NCBI GenBank assembly: GCA_023898685.1
Contig: CP060234.1
Coordinates: 2,666,001-2,730,000 of the forward strand
DNA: 64,000 bases
Origin: Phycisphaeraceae bacterium
GTDB lineage: Bacteria; Planctomycetota; Phycisphaerae; Phycisphaerales; UBA1924
Direction of reading: 5' to 3'
The stretch's first letter is position 1. Each line of letters begins with the position of its first letter. Made by a program: the position numbers and the translations under genes. Of the stretch, positions 26,429-34,777 are shown one piece after another. The notes beneath the pieces were generated by a model, which did not search any database, was not told the origin of the DNA, and saw only the letters and a list, made by a program, of their open reading frames with translations.

Positions 26429-26452
26429 GCCCGGGCTCGCCCGGGCTTTCTT
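26429..26452 (+). terminator. Rho-independent terminator between convergent genes
   Basis: Stem GCCCGGG / CCCGGGC with loop CTCG (26429-26446), then TTTCTT. It sits between the plus-strand dockerin gene (end 26393) and the minus-strand kinase (end 26499). Confidence 0.7.
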
Positions 26453-26498
26453 GTGCGTACCGAGATCCAGAGTGATTCCAAGTCGAATGGCTCGCTGC

Positions 26499-28580
26499 TC
26501 ATTCTGGGTTCGGGTCAAACGCCGGCGCATCCTCGAACCGGAAGCGTTCGGTGCCCCACGCTTCACGCAACTCACGGAACGGCTCGGAGGCTTCCAGAGC
26601 GTTTGACCATTCAATCTCGGCGACCTGATCGAGCCATGAGTTCGTCATCCAGCCGCCGAATGCGGTCGACGGGTACTCCGTTCCATCCGGTCTGAATCCG
26701 ATCTCGAATGCCGAGGCGTCGGCCTCCTTCCCGGCACCGGGCCCGACAAGGAGCCCGAGGTACACGCGGGGAAGGTCCGACCCCATCCGCCAGCCCGGCT
26801 CGTGTGTGGCCGGCTGCACGAGCACCCAGCATCGATCGACATTCGAAGTCGAGCCTTCGATCTTGTACGTCAGCCAACGATCGCCGATCAGGCCATCGGT
26901 TGGATGCACGAGCATCGCGCAACTGGCGAACTCTCGTGGACGCTCGCCCGCTGCCAGATCAAGGCCCTCCCAGGTCGGTGTCGGCAGCCGGTTGTTTGGG
27001 CCGGCGAGAAAGAAGCAGCCGGCTCCGGTGAGCCATGTCATGCGCATGTCGCCGGGAACCCAGGCACGAAATAGCTCCTCCCCCTTCAGAGTTTCCCAGT
27101 CCACCGCGAAAACGCGGAGGCAACTCGGGAAGTCCGGCTCCCCGCTGTGGAAGAACGCCAGTTCGTCCCCCGCGCGGCCTGGGAAGATGTCGGTCACCAC
27201 CAGATCCTGCACGCTGTACCGATGGCCTTTTCGTCCGAGTTCCGTGTCGTAGCTGGGGTACGCAAGGGGCGGGTAGTCGCCCGGATCGGGTTCAGTCCAG
27301 ACGGTGCCATAGGGCAGCTCCGGGCGGATGAGGCGTAGATCAGCCAGTCGCGATGTCTTGTCCGGCACGGTGATGGCGGCGAGCCAACGCCCGCCCTGGC
27401 CCTCGGGTGGGTCGATCCGATGGGCGAAGACCGAGCCGGGCGCGTTGGGTCGATTCACGATCCTCGCAACGGTTCGGTGTGTCCGAGACTCGATCCATGC
27501 TCTGCTGTGATCCGAGTTGGTAACAACATCAAACGGCTCGTACGCCATCTTCCACAGGATCCCGCCGGTCGCCCCTGCGGCCGCCAGCAACATCCCCGCG
27601 CACATCCCCCCCGTCGTCCAGACCGGGTGCCGTGTCATCCACCGCGTCGCCTTGACCCACGCCCCAGGCGGCTGGGCCTCCACCGGCTCGCGCCGCAGCC
27701 AGCGCCGCAGGTCGGCCGCCAGTTCCGTTGCGCTCGCGTACCGATCGCCCGGCTTGAACGAGCACGCCTTGGAGATCACCGAGGCGAGAGGCCTGGGCAG
27801 CGCCGCGTCGAGCGTCAGCGGATCGCGCGCGGGCTCGGCGCCCACACGCCTCACCGCCTCGTAGAGCGTCACATCGGTCAGGTTGTGCGGCGGCTGACCG
27901 GTCAGCACTCGGCAGCACACGGCCCCGAGGGCCCACACGTCGGAGCGCACCCCTACGCAGGCTCGCTCGCCCCGGGCCTGCTCGGGGGCCATGTACGCCG
28001 GGGTGCCGATCGGGACGCCGTCGGCGGTGAGCGTCTGCATCACGTCGCTCGACACGAGGGCCGCGATGCCCAGGTCGATGATCACGGGCTCGCCCGCCGG
28101 CGTGACGAGGATGTTGCTCGGCTTGAGGTCGCGGTGGATCAGCCCGTGGTTGTGCAGCTCGCCCGCCGCCTCGCAGACCTTGGCGAGCAGTTCGACGCGG
28201 GCCCGCGTGTCCAGCCCGCACGCGTCGACGGCCTCGTGGATCGGCAGCCCATCGATGAACTCGGTCGCGATGAACAGCCGCCCCCGGTGCGTGCCGTGAT
28301 CGAGGACGGCCGGGATGCGGGTCGAGCGGATCTGGCTGAGCAGCTCGAACTCGCGCCAGGCACGCTGGGCGCTCTTCCCCTCGCCCAGCGATTGCTTCAT
28401 GACTTTGAGGGCCACCGGCCGATCGCTGCCGTCCCGCTGCGCCAGATAGACCCGGCCCGAGGCCCCCTCGCCGATCTGGTGGAACACCTCGAACCCCGGG
28501 GGGGCGTCGTGTGGCGAAGGGCCATCCGCGTCGTCGTCGGCCAGGACCCCGGCGAGATGGCGGGCGGTGGGCACATCCAC
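26499..28580 (-). CDS. Serine/threonine protein kinase with DLG motif and large C-terminal domain
   Basis: 693 aa if the GTG at 28580 is used (MDVPTARHLAG); GGAG lies six bases before it, while a TTG at 28610 has no ribosome site. Kinase domain: GEGASGRVY, Lys59 in VALKVM, HRDLKPSN (149-156), and DLG (169-171) in place of the usual DFG, then YMAPEQ. One TM helix near 321-343. The extracytoplasmic C-terminal part of about 330 residues has no family I recognise; it is rich in Trp, Pro and beta-type stretches. It is transcribed away from an ECF-like sigma factor gene, a pairing frequent in planctomycetes. The DLG change is tolerated in some active kinases. Confidence 0.88.
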   Translation of the reverse strand: MDVPTARHLAGVLADDDADGPSPHDAPPGFEVFHQIGEGASGRVYLAQRDGSDRPVALKVMKQSLGEGKSAQRAWREFELLSQIRSTRIPAVLDHGTHRGRLFIATEFIDGLPIHEAVDACGLDTRARVELLAKVCEAAGELHNHGLIHRDLKPSNILVTPAGEPVIIDLGIAALVSSDVMQTLTADGVPIGTPAYMAPEQARGERACVGVRSDVWALGAVCCRVLTGQPPHNLTDVTLYEAVRRVGAEPARDPLTLDAALPRPLASVISKACSFKPGDRYASATELAADLRRWLRREPVEAQPPGAWVKATRWMTRHPVWTTGGMCAGMLLAAAGATGGILWKMAYEPFDVVTNSDHSRAWIESRTHRTVARIVNRPNAPGSVFAHRIDPPEGQGGRWLAAITVPDKTSRLADLRLIRPELPYGTVWTEPDPGDYPPLAYPSYDTELGRKGHRYSVQDLVVTDIFPGRAGDELAFFHSGEPDFPSCLRVFAVDWETLKGEELFRAWVPGDMRMTWLTGAGCFFLAGPNNRLPTPTWEGLDLAAGERPREFASCAMLVHPTDGLIGDRWLTYKIEGSTSNVDRCWVLVQPATHEPGWRMGSDLPRVYLGLLVGPGAGKEADASAFEIGFRPDGTEYPSTAFGGWMTNSWLDQVAEIEWSNALEASEPFRELREAWGTERFRFEDAPAFDPNPE

Positions 28581-28669
28581 GGTCGGCTCCGTTCTCGGGA
28601 AGTTACGCAAGAAAAGGTACCGCGCAGTCCGCGTTCGGTGTATTCTCGCGTGACCGGAGTGGGGTGTGT
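28581..28669. promoter_or_regulatory. Shared divergent promoter region of kinase and sigma factor
   Basis: This 89-base gap separates the starts of the minus-strand kinase and the plus-strand sigma factor, so both promoters must be here or overlap coding sequence. A TATTCT at about 28641 could be a plus-strand -10, but no good -35 precedes it. Coordinate control is likely from layout alone. Confidence 0.35.
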
Positions 28670-29395
28670 ATGGAGACGAAGGGGCATCAGGCGTTCGAGA
28701 CCACGCGATGGTCGCTCATCGACGCCCTCCGCTCTGGCGACGCCGACCGCGCCCGCGAGGCGGGGAACCGGCTGATCACACTCTATTGGCCGGCGGTGTA
28801 CGGCTACCTGGTCCGCTCGGGCCTCGACGCCGAGCGGGCCGGCGAGGTGACGCAGGCGTTCTTCGCCGATGTCGTGATCGCCCGCCGGCTGTTCGAGATC
28901 GCCGACCAGGAAACCGGGCGGCTGCGATCGCTGCTGCTCACCGCCCTGCGGCGGTACCGGATCGATCTGGCCCGGCGGGGGAAGACGCACCCGGACTGGG
29001 ACCGCCCCGACCCCTCGCTCATGCGCGAGGTGGCCGATCGGGCGGGGCGGGCGGACTCACCCGAGGCGGTGTTCGATCGCGAATGGGCGATCGCCGCTCT
29101 GGATGAGGCGCGCCGGCAGTGCGAAGCCCATTTCTGCTCGAATGGTCGAAGGGCACACTGGGCCCTGTTCGAGGCCCGCCACATCACGCCAGTGGCGTCG
29201 GGAACCTCGCCGACCGCGTTTGAGCTTCTGGCGCCGGTGTACGGGTTTGATTCAGCCGCCGCCGCCGCCGCTGCCGTGCAGGTGGTCCGCCGGAGGTTCA
29301 GGTCGATCCTGGTGTCGTTGATGTCCGATCAGAATGCAAACAATGCGGAGGAGGAAGCCGGGCGCCTGCTCGGCGTGCTGACTTCTTGTGTTTGA
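28670..29395 (+). CDS. ECF-like sigma-70 family RNA polymerase sigma factor
   Basis: 241 aa from ATG 28670 (METKGHQAFETTRWSLI). The FETTRWSLI opening, AEVTQAFF-like core (GEVTQAFFADVV, region 2) and RLRSLLLTALRRYRIDLARR stretch match the planctomycete group of ECF-like sigma factors, which start with xxTRWSLV. The C-terminal part ends in QVVRRRFRSILVSLM, as in that group, rather than a standard ECF region 4. It should direct RNA polymerase to a set of promoters, probably controlled by the divergently transcribed kinase at 26499-28580 by phosphorylation or binding (inference). Confidence 0.85.
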   Translation: METKGHQAFETTRWSLIDALRSGDADRAREAGNRLITLYWPAVYGYLVRSGLDAERAGEVTQAFFADVVIARRLFEIADQETGRLRSLLLTALRRYRIDLARRGKTHPDWDRPDPSLMREVADRAGRADSPEAVFDREWAIAALDEARRQCEAHFCSNGRRAHWALFEARHITPVASGTSPTAFELLAPVYGFDSAAAAAAAVQVVRRRFRSILVSLMSDQNANNAEEEAGRLLGVLTSCV

Positions 29396-29523
29396 AGCGG
29401 CGATTCTGTTGTGGATTCTCGATCCGCATCGCCGGTTCAGTCGAATGGGATCGTGACGGGTATCCCGCCGCGCGATCGGTGTCGGCGGCCCGGGTTTTGT
29501 CTTCTTAATGCGAGGGGTGTCAG

Positions 29524-31350
29524 ATGAAGAACTTGAGTCGGTTGAGCGCCCCGGCGCTCGCAGCGATGGTGTTGGCCGCGGCCGGTTGCCAGACGGCGAG
29601 CCACGAGTCGGCCCGGTCGAGCGCCCTGCTGGGTGTCGAGCCCGCGGCGGCCCAGCCCGTGCTCGAGGGGGGCGAGGTCTACACCGACCCGCACCCGCTG
29701 CCCGCCGACCGCGAGATCGCCGATCTGACCCGCCCCGGCGCGGTCGCCCGCGGCGTGGCGCCGGTCCAGATCATTGATACCCGGGTGTTCAGCCCGCAGA
29801 TCGCCCCGCGTCCGCTTGACGCGGGGGGCGGGTCGGTCGAGATCCACCTTCCGCCGCACGAGGAACTGGAGCACGAGATCCGCCCGCACGCGGACGCGTC
29901 CGGCCTTCGCGCCGGCACGACGCGCCCGGGCTTCGCGATCGACCCCGGCAATATCACGCAGTTCACCGCGCTGGACAGCACGGGCTGGAGCCCGCCCGAT
30001 CCGACGCTCGCCGTGGGCCCCAATCACGTCGTGTCGACCGTGAACATGACGATCGGCTGGTATCTCAAGGACGGCACGCAGCAGTTCCAGCAGATCCTGG
30101 GCAGCCCCGGCAACCCGGGATTCTTCGAGCCCGTGGGGGCCGGCGACTTCACCTTCGATCCCAAGTGCTTCTATGACCATTACGCCCAGCGATTCGTCGT
30201 GCTGGCGCTCGAGGTCTACAACACCACCGCCTACATCACGATCGCGGTGTCGGATGATTCCGATCCGAACGGCACGTGGTACAAGTACCGCACCGACGCG
30301 GTGATCAACGTCAGCGGGAACACCTACTGGTGGGACTACCCCGGGTTCGGCTACGACCAGGAAGGCTACTACATCACCGGCAACCTCTTCGGGCTGAACA
30401 ACGGCGGCTTCGCCGGCGCGGGCTTCCGCGTGTTCACCAAGGCCGACATGCTCGTCGGCGCGCCCGTGCACTACTCGACGCTCAGGGAGGCCAACGCCGG
30501 CTCCGTGCAGGCCGCCCAGCATTTCGGCAGCAACCCCGCGGCGTATTTCGTGCAGACCAACGGCGGCAACTCGATGCAGGTCTTCGCGATGCGAAACCCC
30601 ATCACCAGCCCGACGATCTCCCAGCAGTCGGTCACCGTGCCGGGGTTCTCCAGCATCGCCTACGCCCCGGTCAGCGGCGGTGGATCGCTCTGGATCGTCG
30701 ACGAGCGGACGTTCAGCGTGCACTGGCGCAACGGCAAGCTGTTCGCGGCCCATCACGTCTCGGTCGGTGGCGTCGCCAAGCCCAGGTGGTATGAGTTCAA
30801 CACCGGCAACTGGCCCGTCTCGGGCTCGGTCAGCCTGACCCAGTCCGGCAACGCCGACCCCGGCGCCGGCATCCACGGCTTCTTCCCCGCGATCTATTCG
30901 AACGACAGCGGGGCGGTGGCGATGGTCTACGGCACCAGCTCGTCAAGCCGCACGGTCGGCATGGTCGTCACGGGCCGGTTGCCCTCCGATCCGGCCGGCA
31001 CGATGGCCGAGCCGACAACCGTGCGGCAGAGCCCGCTCGGCGGCAGCGACGGGCGCTGGGGTGACTACTTCGACCTCGCGGTCGACCCCAACGACGGCCG
31101 CACCTTCTGGGCCATCGGCGAGACGCAGGAGTCGTTCGGCTGGGACACACGCATCGCCAGCTTCACCCTCGAGCAGCCCTGCCCCGCCGACCTCACCGGC
31201 GACGGCGTGCTCGATCTCCAGGACGTGAACGCGTTCGTGCTCGCGTTCGTCGGGGGCAACTCGGCCGCCGACCTCGCCGAGCCGTTCGGTGTGCTCGACC
31301 TCGCCGATGTCCAGGCGTTCATCGCCGGGTTCATCGCCGGCTGCCCGTAA
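29524..31350 (+). CDS. Lipoprotein-type secreted protein with GC-type dockerin repeats
   Basis: 608 aa from ATG 29524, with GAGGGG upstream. The N-terminus MKNLSRLSAPALAAMVLAAAGC has a lipobox (LAAAGC, Cys22), so it is likely lipidated. The body contains SPPDPTLAVGPNHVV, FDPKCFYDHYAQRFVVLAL and WDYPGFGYDQEGYYITGN, a pattern I associate with uncharacterised secreted propeller-like proteins. Two dockerin-like repeats close the protein: DLTGDGVLDLQDVNAFVLAF and GVLDLADVQAFIAGFIAGCP. Having both a lipid anchor and a dockerin tail is odd. A terminator follows 30 bases downstream. Confidence 0.82.
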   Translation: MKNLSRLSAPALAAMVLAAAGCQTASHESARSSALLGVEPAAAQPVLEGGEVYTDPHPLPADREIADLTRPGAVARGVAPVQIIDTRVFSPQIAPRPLDAGGGSVEIHLPPHEELEHEIRPHADASGLRAGTTRPGFAIDPGNITQFTALDSTGWSPPDPTLAVGPNHVVSTVNMTIGWYLKDGTQQFQQILGSPGNPGFFEPVGAGDFTFDPKCFYDHYAQRFVVLALEVYNTTAYITIAVSDDSDPNGTWYKYRTDAVINVSGNTYWWDYPGFGYDQEGYYITGNLFGLNNGGFAGAGFRVFTKADMLVGAPVHYSTLREANAGSVQAAQHFGSNPAAYFVQTNGGNSMQVFAMRNPITSPTISQQSVTVPGFSSIAYAPVSGGGSLWIVDERTFSVHWRNGKLFAAHHVSVGGVAKPRWYEFNTGNWPVSGSVSLTQSGNADPGAGIHGFFPAIYSNDSGAVAMVYGTSSSSRTVGMVVTGRLPSDPAGTMAEPTTVRQSPLGGSDGRWGDYFDLAVDPNDGRTFWAIGETQESFGWDTRIASFTLEQPCPADLTGDGVLDLQDVNAFVLAFVGGNSAADLAEPFGVLDLADVQAFIAGFIAGCP

Positions 31351-31380
31351 CCCCGGCGCTGCCGATCGAGAGCCTTGCAA

Positions 31381-31407
31381 ACCGGGCGCCTCGTCGCCCG
31401 GTTTTTT
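31381..31407 (+). terminator. Rho-independent terminator
   Basis: Stem ACCGGGCG / CGCCCGGT with six-base loop, followed by TTTTTT (31381-31407), 30 bases after the dockerin lipoprotein stop. Confidence 0.8.
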
Positions 31408-31472
31408 CTGCGCCCGCATCGCTTGGCGGGGGGAGGGATGTCCGGGCCCGCTCGGGCGTGTAGGATCGCGGC

Positions 31473-32498
31473 GTGATCCGACTGCCGACCAAGATCGCCG
31501 ACTCGCTCCGTGCGGGGTACGACAACCGCCGCGTCTGTGTGACCGGCGGTGCCGGCTTTATCGGGGGCCACCTCGTCGACGCACTGACGAGCCTGGGCGC
31601 GTCGGTGACCGTGATCGACGACCTCTCGAATTCCACCCCCGACCACCTTTCCGAGTTGATCGAACTCGACCCCGGACGCGTCCGGTTCGTCCACGGGTCG
31701 ATCCTCGATCCGGATGCGATGGGACGGGCGGTCGAGTCGGCGTCGGTCGTCTTCCATCTCGCCGCGATCTGCTCGGTGCCGCGGTCGGTCGAAGATCCGG
31801 CCCGCTCCTGGGCGGTCAACGCGACCGGCGTGCTGCGGACGCTCGAAGCCGCCCGGCACGGGGGGGCGAGGCGCGTGGTCTTCTCGGCGTCGAGCTCGGC
31901 CTACGGCAACGCGACCAAGATGCCGGTTGACGAATCGACCATCCCGGCCCCGCTCTCGCCCTATGCCGCGAGCAAGCTTGCCGGTGAGTCGCTGATGACC
32001 TCCTACGCCGAGAGCTACGGGCTGAGCACGATCAGCCTGCGTTATTTCAATGTCTTCGGGCCCCGTCAGCCCGCGGGATCGCCCTACTCGGGCGTCGTCC
32101 CGATCTTCGCCTCGCAGCTCATGGCGGGCGAGACCATCCGCATTCTGGGCGATGGAAGCCAGACGCGAGATTTCACGTTCGTCAGCAACGCCGTCCTGGC
32201 CAACCTTCTCGCCGGCGCGACTAGCACGGCCCTGACGGGCCAGGTGGTCAACGTCGGCGCAGGTGAGCGCACTTCAGTGCTCGATCTGGCCCGCCGGGTG
32301 CTCACGGAGTTTGGCCGGACCGATCTCGAGCCACAGTTCTCACCCCCGAGGACCGGCGACGTGCTGCACTCGTGCGCCGACATCACCCGGGCGAAAGAAC
32401 TCCTCGGCTACGAGCCGATTACCGGGTTCGACGAGGGCCTGCGTCTCACGCTCGAATGGTGGCGCGAGCAGGGGGTTGCCTCGGGGTCGTCCCGCTGA
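31473..32498 (+). CDS. NAD-dependent epimerase/dehydratase (extended SDR, UDP-glucose 4-epimerase-like)
   Basis: 341 aa from GTG 31473. Extended SDR features: dinucleotide motif GGAGFIG (25-31), HLAAICSVPRSVEDP (typical of UDP-hexose 4-epimerases), SASSSAYG, catalytic PYAASK (Tyr164, Lys168), RYFNVFGPRQ, and the C-terminal block LGDGSQTRDFTFVSN. It probably converts a nucleotide sugar for surface polysaccharide or glycan synthesis. It sits alone between a terminator and a short downstream gene; no glycosyltransferases are near. Exact substrate uncertain. Confidence 0.92.
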   Translation: MIRLPTKIADSLRAGYDNRRVCVTGGAGFIGGHLVDALTSLGASVTVIDDLSNSTPDHLSELIELDPGRVRFVHGSILDPDAMGRAVESASVVFHLAAICSVPRSVEDPARSWAVNATGVLRTLEAARHGGARRVVFSASSSAYGNATKMPVDESTIPAPLSPYAASKLAGESLMTSYAESYGLSTISLRYFNVFGPRQPAGSPYSGVVPIFASQLMAGETIRILGDGSQTRDFTFVSNAVLANLLAGATSTALTGQVVNVGAGERTSVLDLARRVLTEFGRTDLEPQFSPPRTGDVLHSCADITRAKELLGYEPITGFDEGLRLTLEWWREQGVASGSSR

Positions 32499-32535
32499 GG
32501 CCGGCTTCCAACGCCGGTCCTGAAAGGACAGGGGT

Positions 32536-32727
32536 TTGCGCACGATACGGGGATGCGTGTGGCTCGCGGGGATGGTCGCACGCTCGGGGTTTCGCCTCAC
32601 CGGCCCCTACTGGGCCTGGCGGCGCACCACGGCGATGGGCTCGGCCGAGCCCGGCCGGCGCGCCCGTCTGATCGCAATCCTCGAATATGCCCGATGGGTG
32701 GACCGGATGCGGTCGATGTCCCGATAG
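32536..32727 (+). CDS. Small basic conserved-looking protein, function unknown
   Basis: 63 aa from TTG 32536, with AAGGACAGGGG just upstream. The sequence has GPYWAWRRTTAMG and ILEYARWVDRMR, an aromatic-arginine pattern that I believe recurs in short planctomycete proteins, but I cannot name a family. No TM helix and no signal. It follows the epimerase by 37 bases. The TTG start and short length make this a moderate call. Confidence 0.5.
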   Translation: MRTIRGCVWLAGMVARSGFRLTGPYWAWRRTTAMGSAEPGRRARLIAILEYARWVDRMRSMSR

Positions 32728-32817
32728 CCCGGTTGTTTCGCTACAATTCGGGGCCGGGCCGGACTCGGCCGACCCGGTGAGCGCACGAGCGGTCGATCAC
32801 GGAGCAGGAGTGCCATC

Positions 32818-33129
32818 ATGGCCGAGCACAGTGGTTCGAGTTGCGTCTTCACGCGTGGGTTCCTCCCGGGTCTGGTGCTCGGCGTGGTGGTCGGGGCCGT
32901 GGTGTGCCTGTTCGTGACCGAAGTGGTCGGCACGCGACCCAAGTTCGACGCGAAGCCGGGCGCCGCATCGGGTGTCGTGGACGACCAGCGGGACCGCGAA
33001 TCGGGGGCGCCGTCACGCGAGGAACTCGAGCGGCAGGCCCAGGAGGCGCAGCAGAAGGCGCAGGACGCCGCCGGCGACCAGCCAGAGACGCCCAAGCCCG
33101 CCGAGGAGCCCAAGGAAGGCGACGGTTGA
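32818..33129 (+). CDS. Single-TM protein with charged Gln/Glu-rich tail
   Basis: 103 aa from ATG 32818. One hydrophobic helix (LPGLVLGVVVGAVVCLFVTEVV, about residues 16-37, followed by a short Thr-Arg-Pro turn) and a soluble tail with a short coiled-coil-like stretch (EELERQAQEAQQKAQDA) and an acidic proline end. A possible -10 TACAAT lies at 32742. Its stop overlaps the TTG start of the uracil-DNA glycosylase gene, with AAGGAAGG inside its last codons serving that gene. Function unknown. Confidence 0.75.
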   Translation: MAEHSGSSCVFTRGFLPGLVLGVVVGAVVCLFVTEVVGTRPKFDAKPGAASGVVDDQRDRESGAPSREELERQAQEAQQKAQDAAGDQPETPKPAEEPKEGDG

Positions 33130-33926
33130 ACGAGCCCCGGCTCGCCAGGCTCGTGAGCCAGCACGCGATGACCAGCCGCCTGCTGGGTGTCGACTTCGTG
33201 CCGAGCTACCAAAGCGGGAATCCGGACCGGCCCGTCTCGGAGGTCGTAGAAGCCAAGCCCGCGCCTGTCTCGGCGAAAGCACCCATCTTCGTGGCCGTGG
33301 ATGACCGTCGTTCGTCCGCCCGGGCCGCGCTCGAGGCGCTCCGCGAGCAGTACATCGCCGACGCGCCACATCAGCACTTCGTGACCGACCACCACTCGAT
33401 CGTCTTCGGCGAGGGCGACCCGTGCGCTCGCCTGATGTTCATCGGCGAGGCTCCGGGCGCCGAGGAGGACCGGACGGGCCGGCCGTTTGTCGGGCCGGCG
33501 GGGCAACTGCTTGACAAGATGATCGCGGCGATGGGGCTGGGGCGCGAGGACGTGTATATCGCCAATGTGCTCAAGACCCGCCCCCCCAACAACGCGACGC
33601 CCACCACCGAGGAGGCGAGGTTGTGCGCCCCCTACCTCTTCGAGCAGATCCGGATCATCTCGCCCGAGGCGATCGTGACGCTGGGCAGGCCGGCTTCGCA
33701 GCTTCTTCTGGGGACCACCGAATCGATGGGCCGGTTGCGGGGACACTGGGCCCAGTTTCCACCGCCGGAACCGCTTGCCGAAGTGGCCGGTTTCGACCCG
33801 ATCCCCGTGATGCCGACCTACCACCCGGCCTACGTGCTCAGGCAGTACACGGCCGACACGCGGCAGCGGGTGTGGTCGGACTTGCAGCAGGTGATGGAGT
33901 TGCTAGGGCTCAAGGCCCGGGCGTGA
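33126..33926 (+). CDS. Family-4-like uracil-DNA glycosylase lacking most Fe-S cysteines
   Basis: 266 aa, TTG start at 33126 overlapping the previous stop, chosen because AAGGAAGG lies eight bases upstream and because LARLVSQHAMTSRLLGVDF resembles homologue N-termini. Core motifs of family 4/5 UDGs are present: GEAPGAEEDRTGRPFVGPAG (108-127), IANVLKTRPP, and HPAYVLR (233-239). These remove uracil from DNA for base-excision repair. Classical family 4 enzymes bind a 4Fe-4S cluster by four Cys; here the C-x2-C region before VFGEG reads HFVTDHHS, LKCRPP is LKTRPP, and only Cys167 of the set remains (the other Cys is 100). The cluster is therefore probably absent. Confidence 0.85.
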   Translation: MNEPRLARLVSQHAMTSRLLGVDFVPSYQSGNPDRPVSEVVEAKPAPVSAKAPIFVAVDDRRSSARAALEALREQYIADAPHQHFVTDHHSIVFGEGDPCARLMFIGEAPGAEEDRTGRPFVGPAGQLLDKMIAAMGLGREDVYIANVLKTRPPNNATPTTEEARLCAPYLFEQIRIISPEAIVTLGRPASQLLLGTTESMGRLRGHWAQFPPPEPLAEVAGFDPIPVMPTYHPAYVLRQYTADTRQRVWSDLQQVMELLGLKARA

Positions 33927-34096
33927 TTCCCGGCGATCTCGCGTTGATGGCGTCACCATCGCCGCCGTCCCACAAGGCCCGAGAAATCGTGAAAGTTGAT
34001 CCGAGGTGCCGGAACCGCGCGGGGTGGCCCGCCGTATCGCTTGTCGCTCGGGGGAGGAGAGTTGAACCCGGGCATCGAGCACGACCCCCACGAGAC

Positions 34097-34134
34097 TCGG
34101 CGCCCGGCTCAGTTGTCGGGTGCCGGGTTTTTTT
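34097..34134 (+). terminator. Rho-independent terminator after UDG gene
   Basis: An 11-bp stem with wobble pairs, TCGGCGCCCGG (34097-34107) with TCGGGTGCCGG (34116-34126), then G and seven T residues. Located between convergent genes. Confidence 0.75.
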
Positions 34135-34150
34135 CTGGCGCCGTTGCCCG

Positions 34151-34669
34151 TCAGGGGCCGCCGTCATCGGCGGGAGCGGGCTCTGGGGTTGGGTTTTCAG
34201 GGGGTGTGGCTGGGCCGAGTTTGTTTTCGAAGGAGATTTCGGCGTCCGCCGGCAGCGGCTCGAGAGCGGAGACGAGCCAACGCGGGGTTCTTTCGCCCGA
34301 GGGCGACTCCAGCCATTTCACCTTGAGCGTGAACACGACCTTGTCGCCTGGGGCCAGCCCCTCGAGCGAGACGCCCTCCCCCAGCTCCGGGAAGGGCATC
34401 ACCATCGATTTCATGCCGGGCGTGCCGTCGGAGTTCCTGACGACCTCTCCGGTCTTCCCGATGAAGTCGGGGATGTGCTCGTGGTGGATCTTGAGGTCCT
34501 CGGGCGGAGGGCCATCACTCGGCAACTGGGCGATGATGCCCCGGACCTGGTAGGTCTGGAATCCCTCGTCGAAGACGGCCTGGTCGTTCTGCCGCCCCTT
34601 CTCACCACAGCCCTGCAGGAAGGGGAGAATGAGGGCGACGAGCAACGCTGTGCGCATGGAGCGTGTCAT
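34151..34669 (-). CDS. Lipoprotein with CusF-like copper-binding domain
   Basis: 172 aa; signal with lipobox ALILPFLQGC (Cys21). The domain YQVRGIIAQLPSDG ... LKIHHEHIPDF ... MKSMVMPFPELGEGVSLEGLAPGDKVVFTLKV matches the CusF/copper-binding OB-like fold: the HEHIP and M-x-M-x-F segments correspond to the His and Met copper ligands. It probably buffers or delivers copper in the periplasm, and such proteins often accompany SCO or cytochrome oxidase genes, though none is adjacent here. The C-terminus is proline-acid rich. An alternative start at 34657 is possible. Confidence 0.75.
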   Translation of the reverse strand: MTRSMRTALLVALILPFLQGCGEKGRQNDQAVFDEGFQTYQVRGIIAQLPSDGPPPEDLKIHHEHIPDFIGKTGEVVRNSDGTPGMKSMVMPFPELGEGVSLEGLAPGDKVVFTLKVKWLESPSGERTPRWLVSALEPLPADAEISFENKLGPATPPENPTPEPAPADDGGP

Positions 34670-34725
34670 GGCGCACCGTAGGCGAGGCGTCTGGCCGCTT
34701 CGGGCGTTTTGCTAGGTTCCCAATG

Positions 34726-34750
34726 AAAACCCGTCGCCGGGCGACGGGTT
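34726..34750 (-). terminator. Minus-strand Rho-independent terminator
   Basis: Perfect 10-bp stem AACCCGTCGC / GCGACGGGTT with a three-base loop. Read on the minus strand it is followed by TTTT, so it ends the gene at 34778-35110. Confidence 0.7.
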
Positions 34751-34777
34751 CATTCGGGTGCGGATTGTCCGGCCCGA

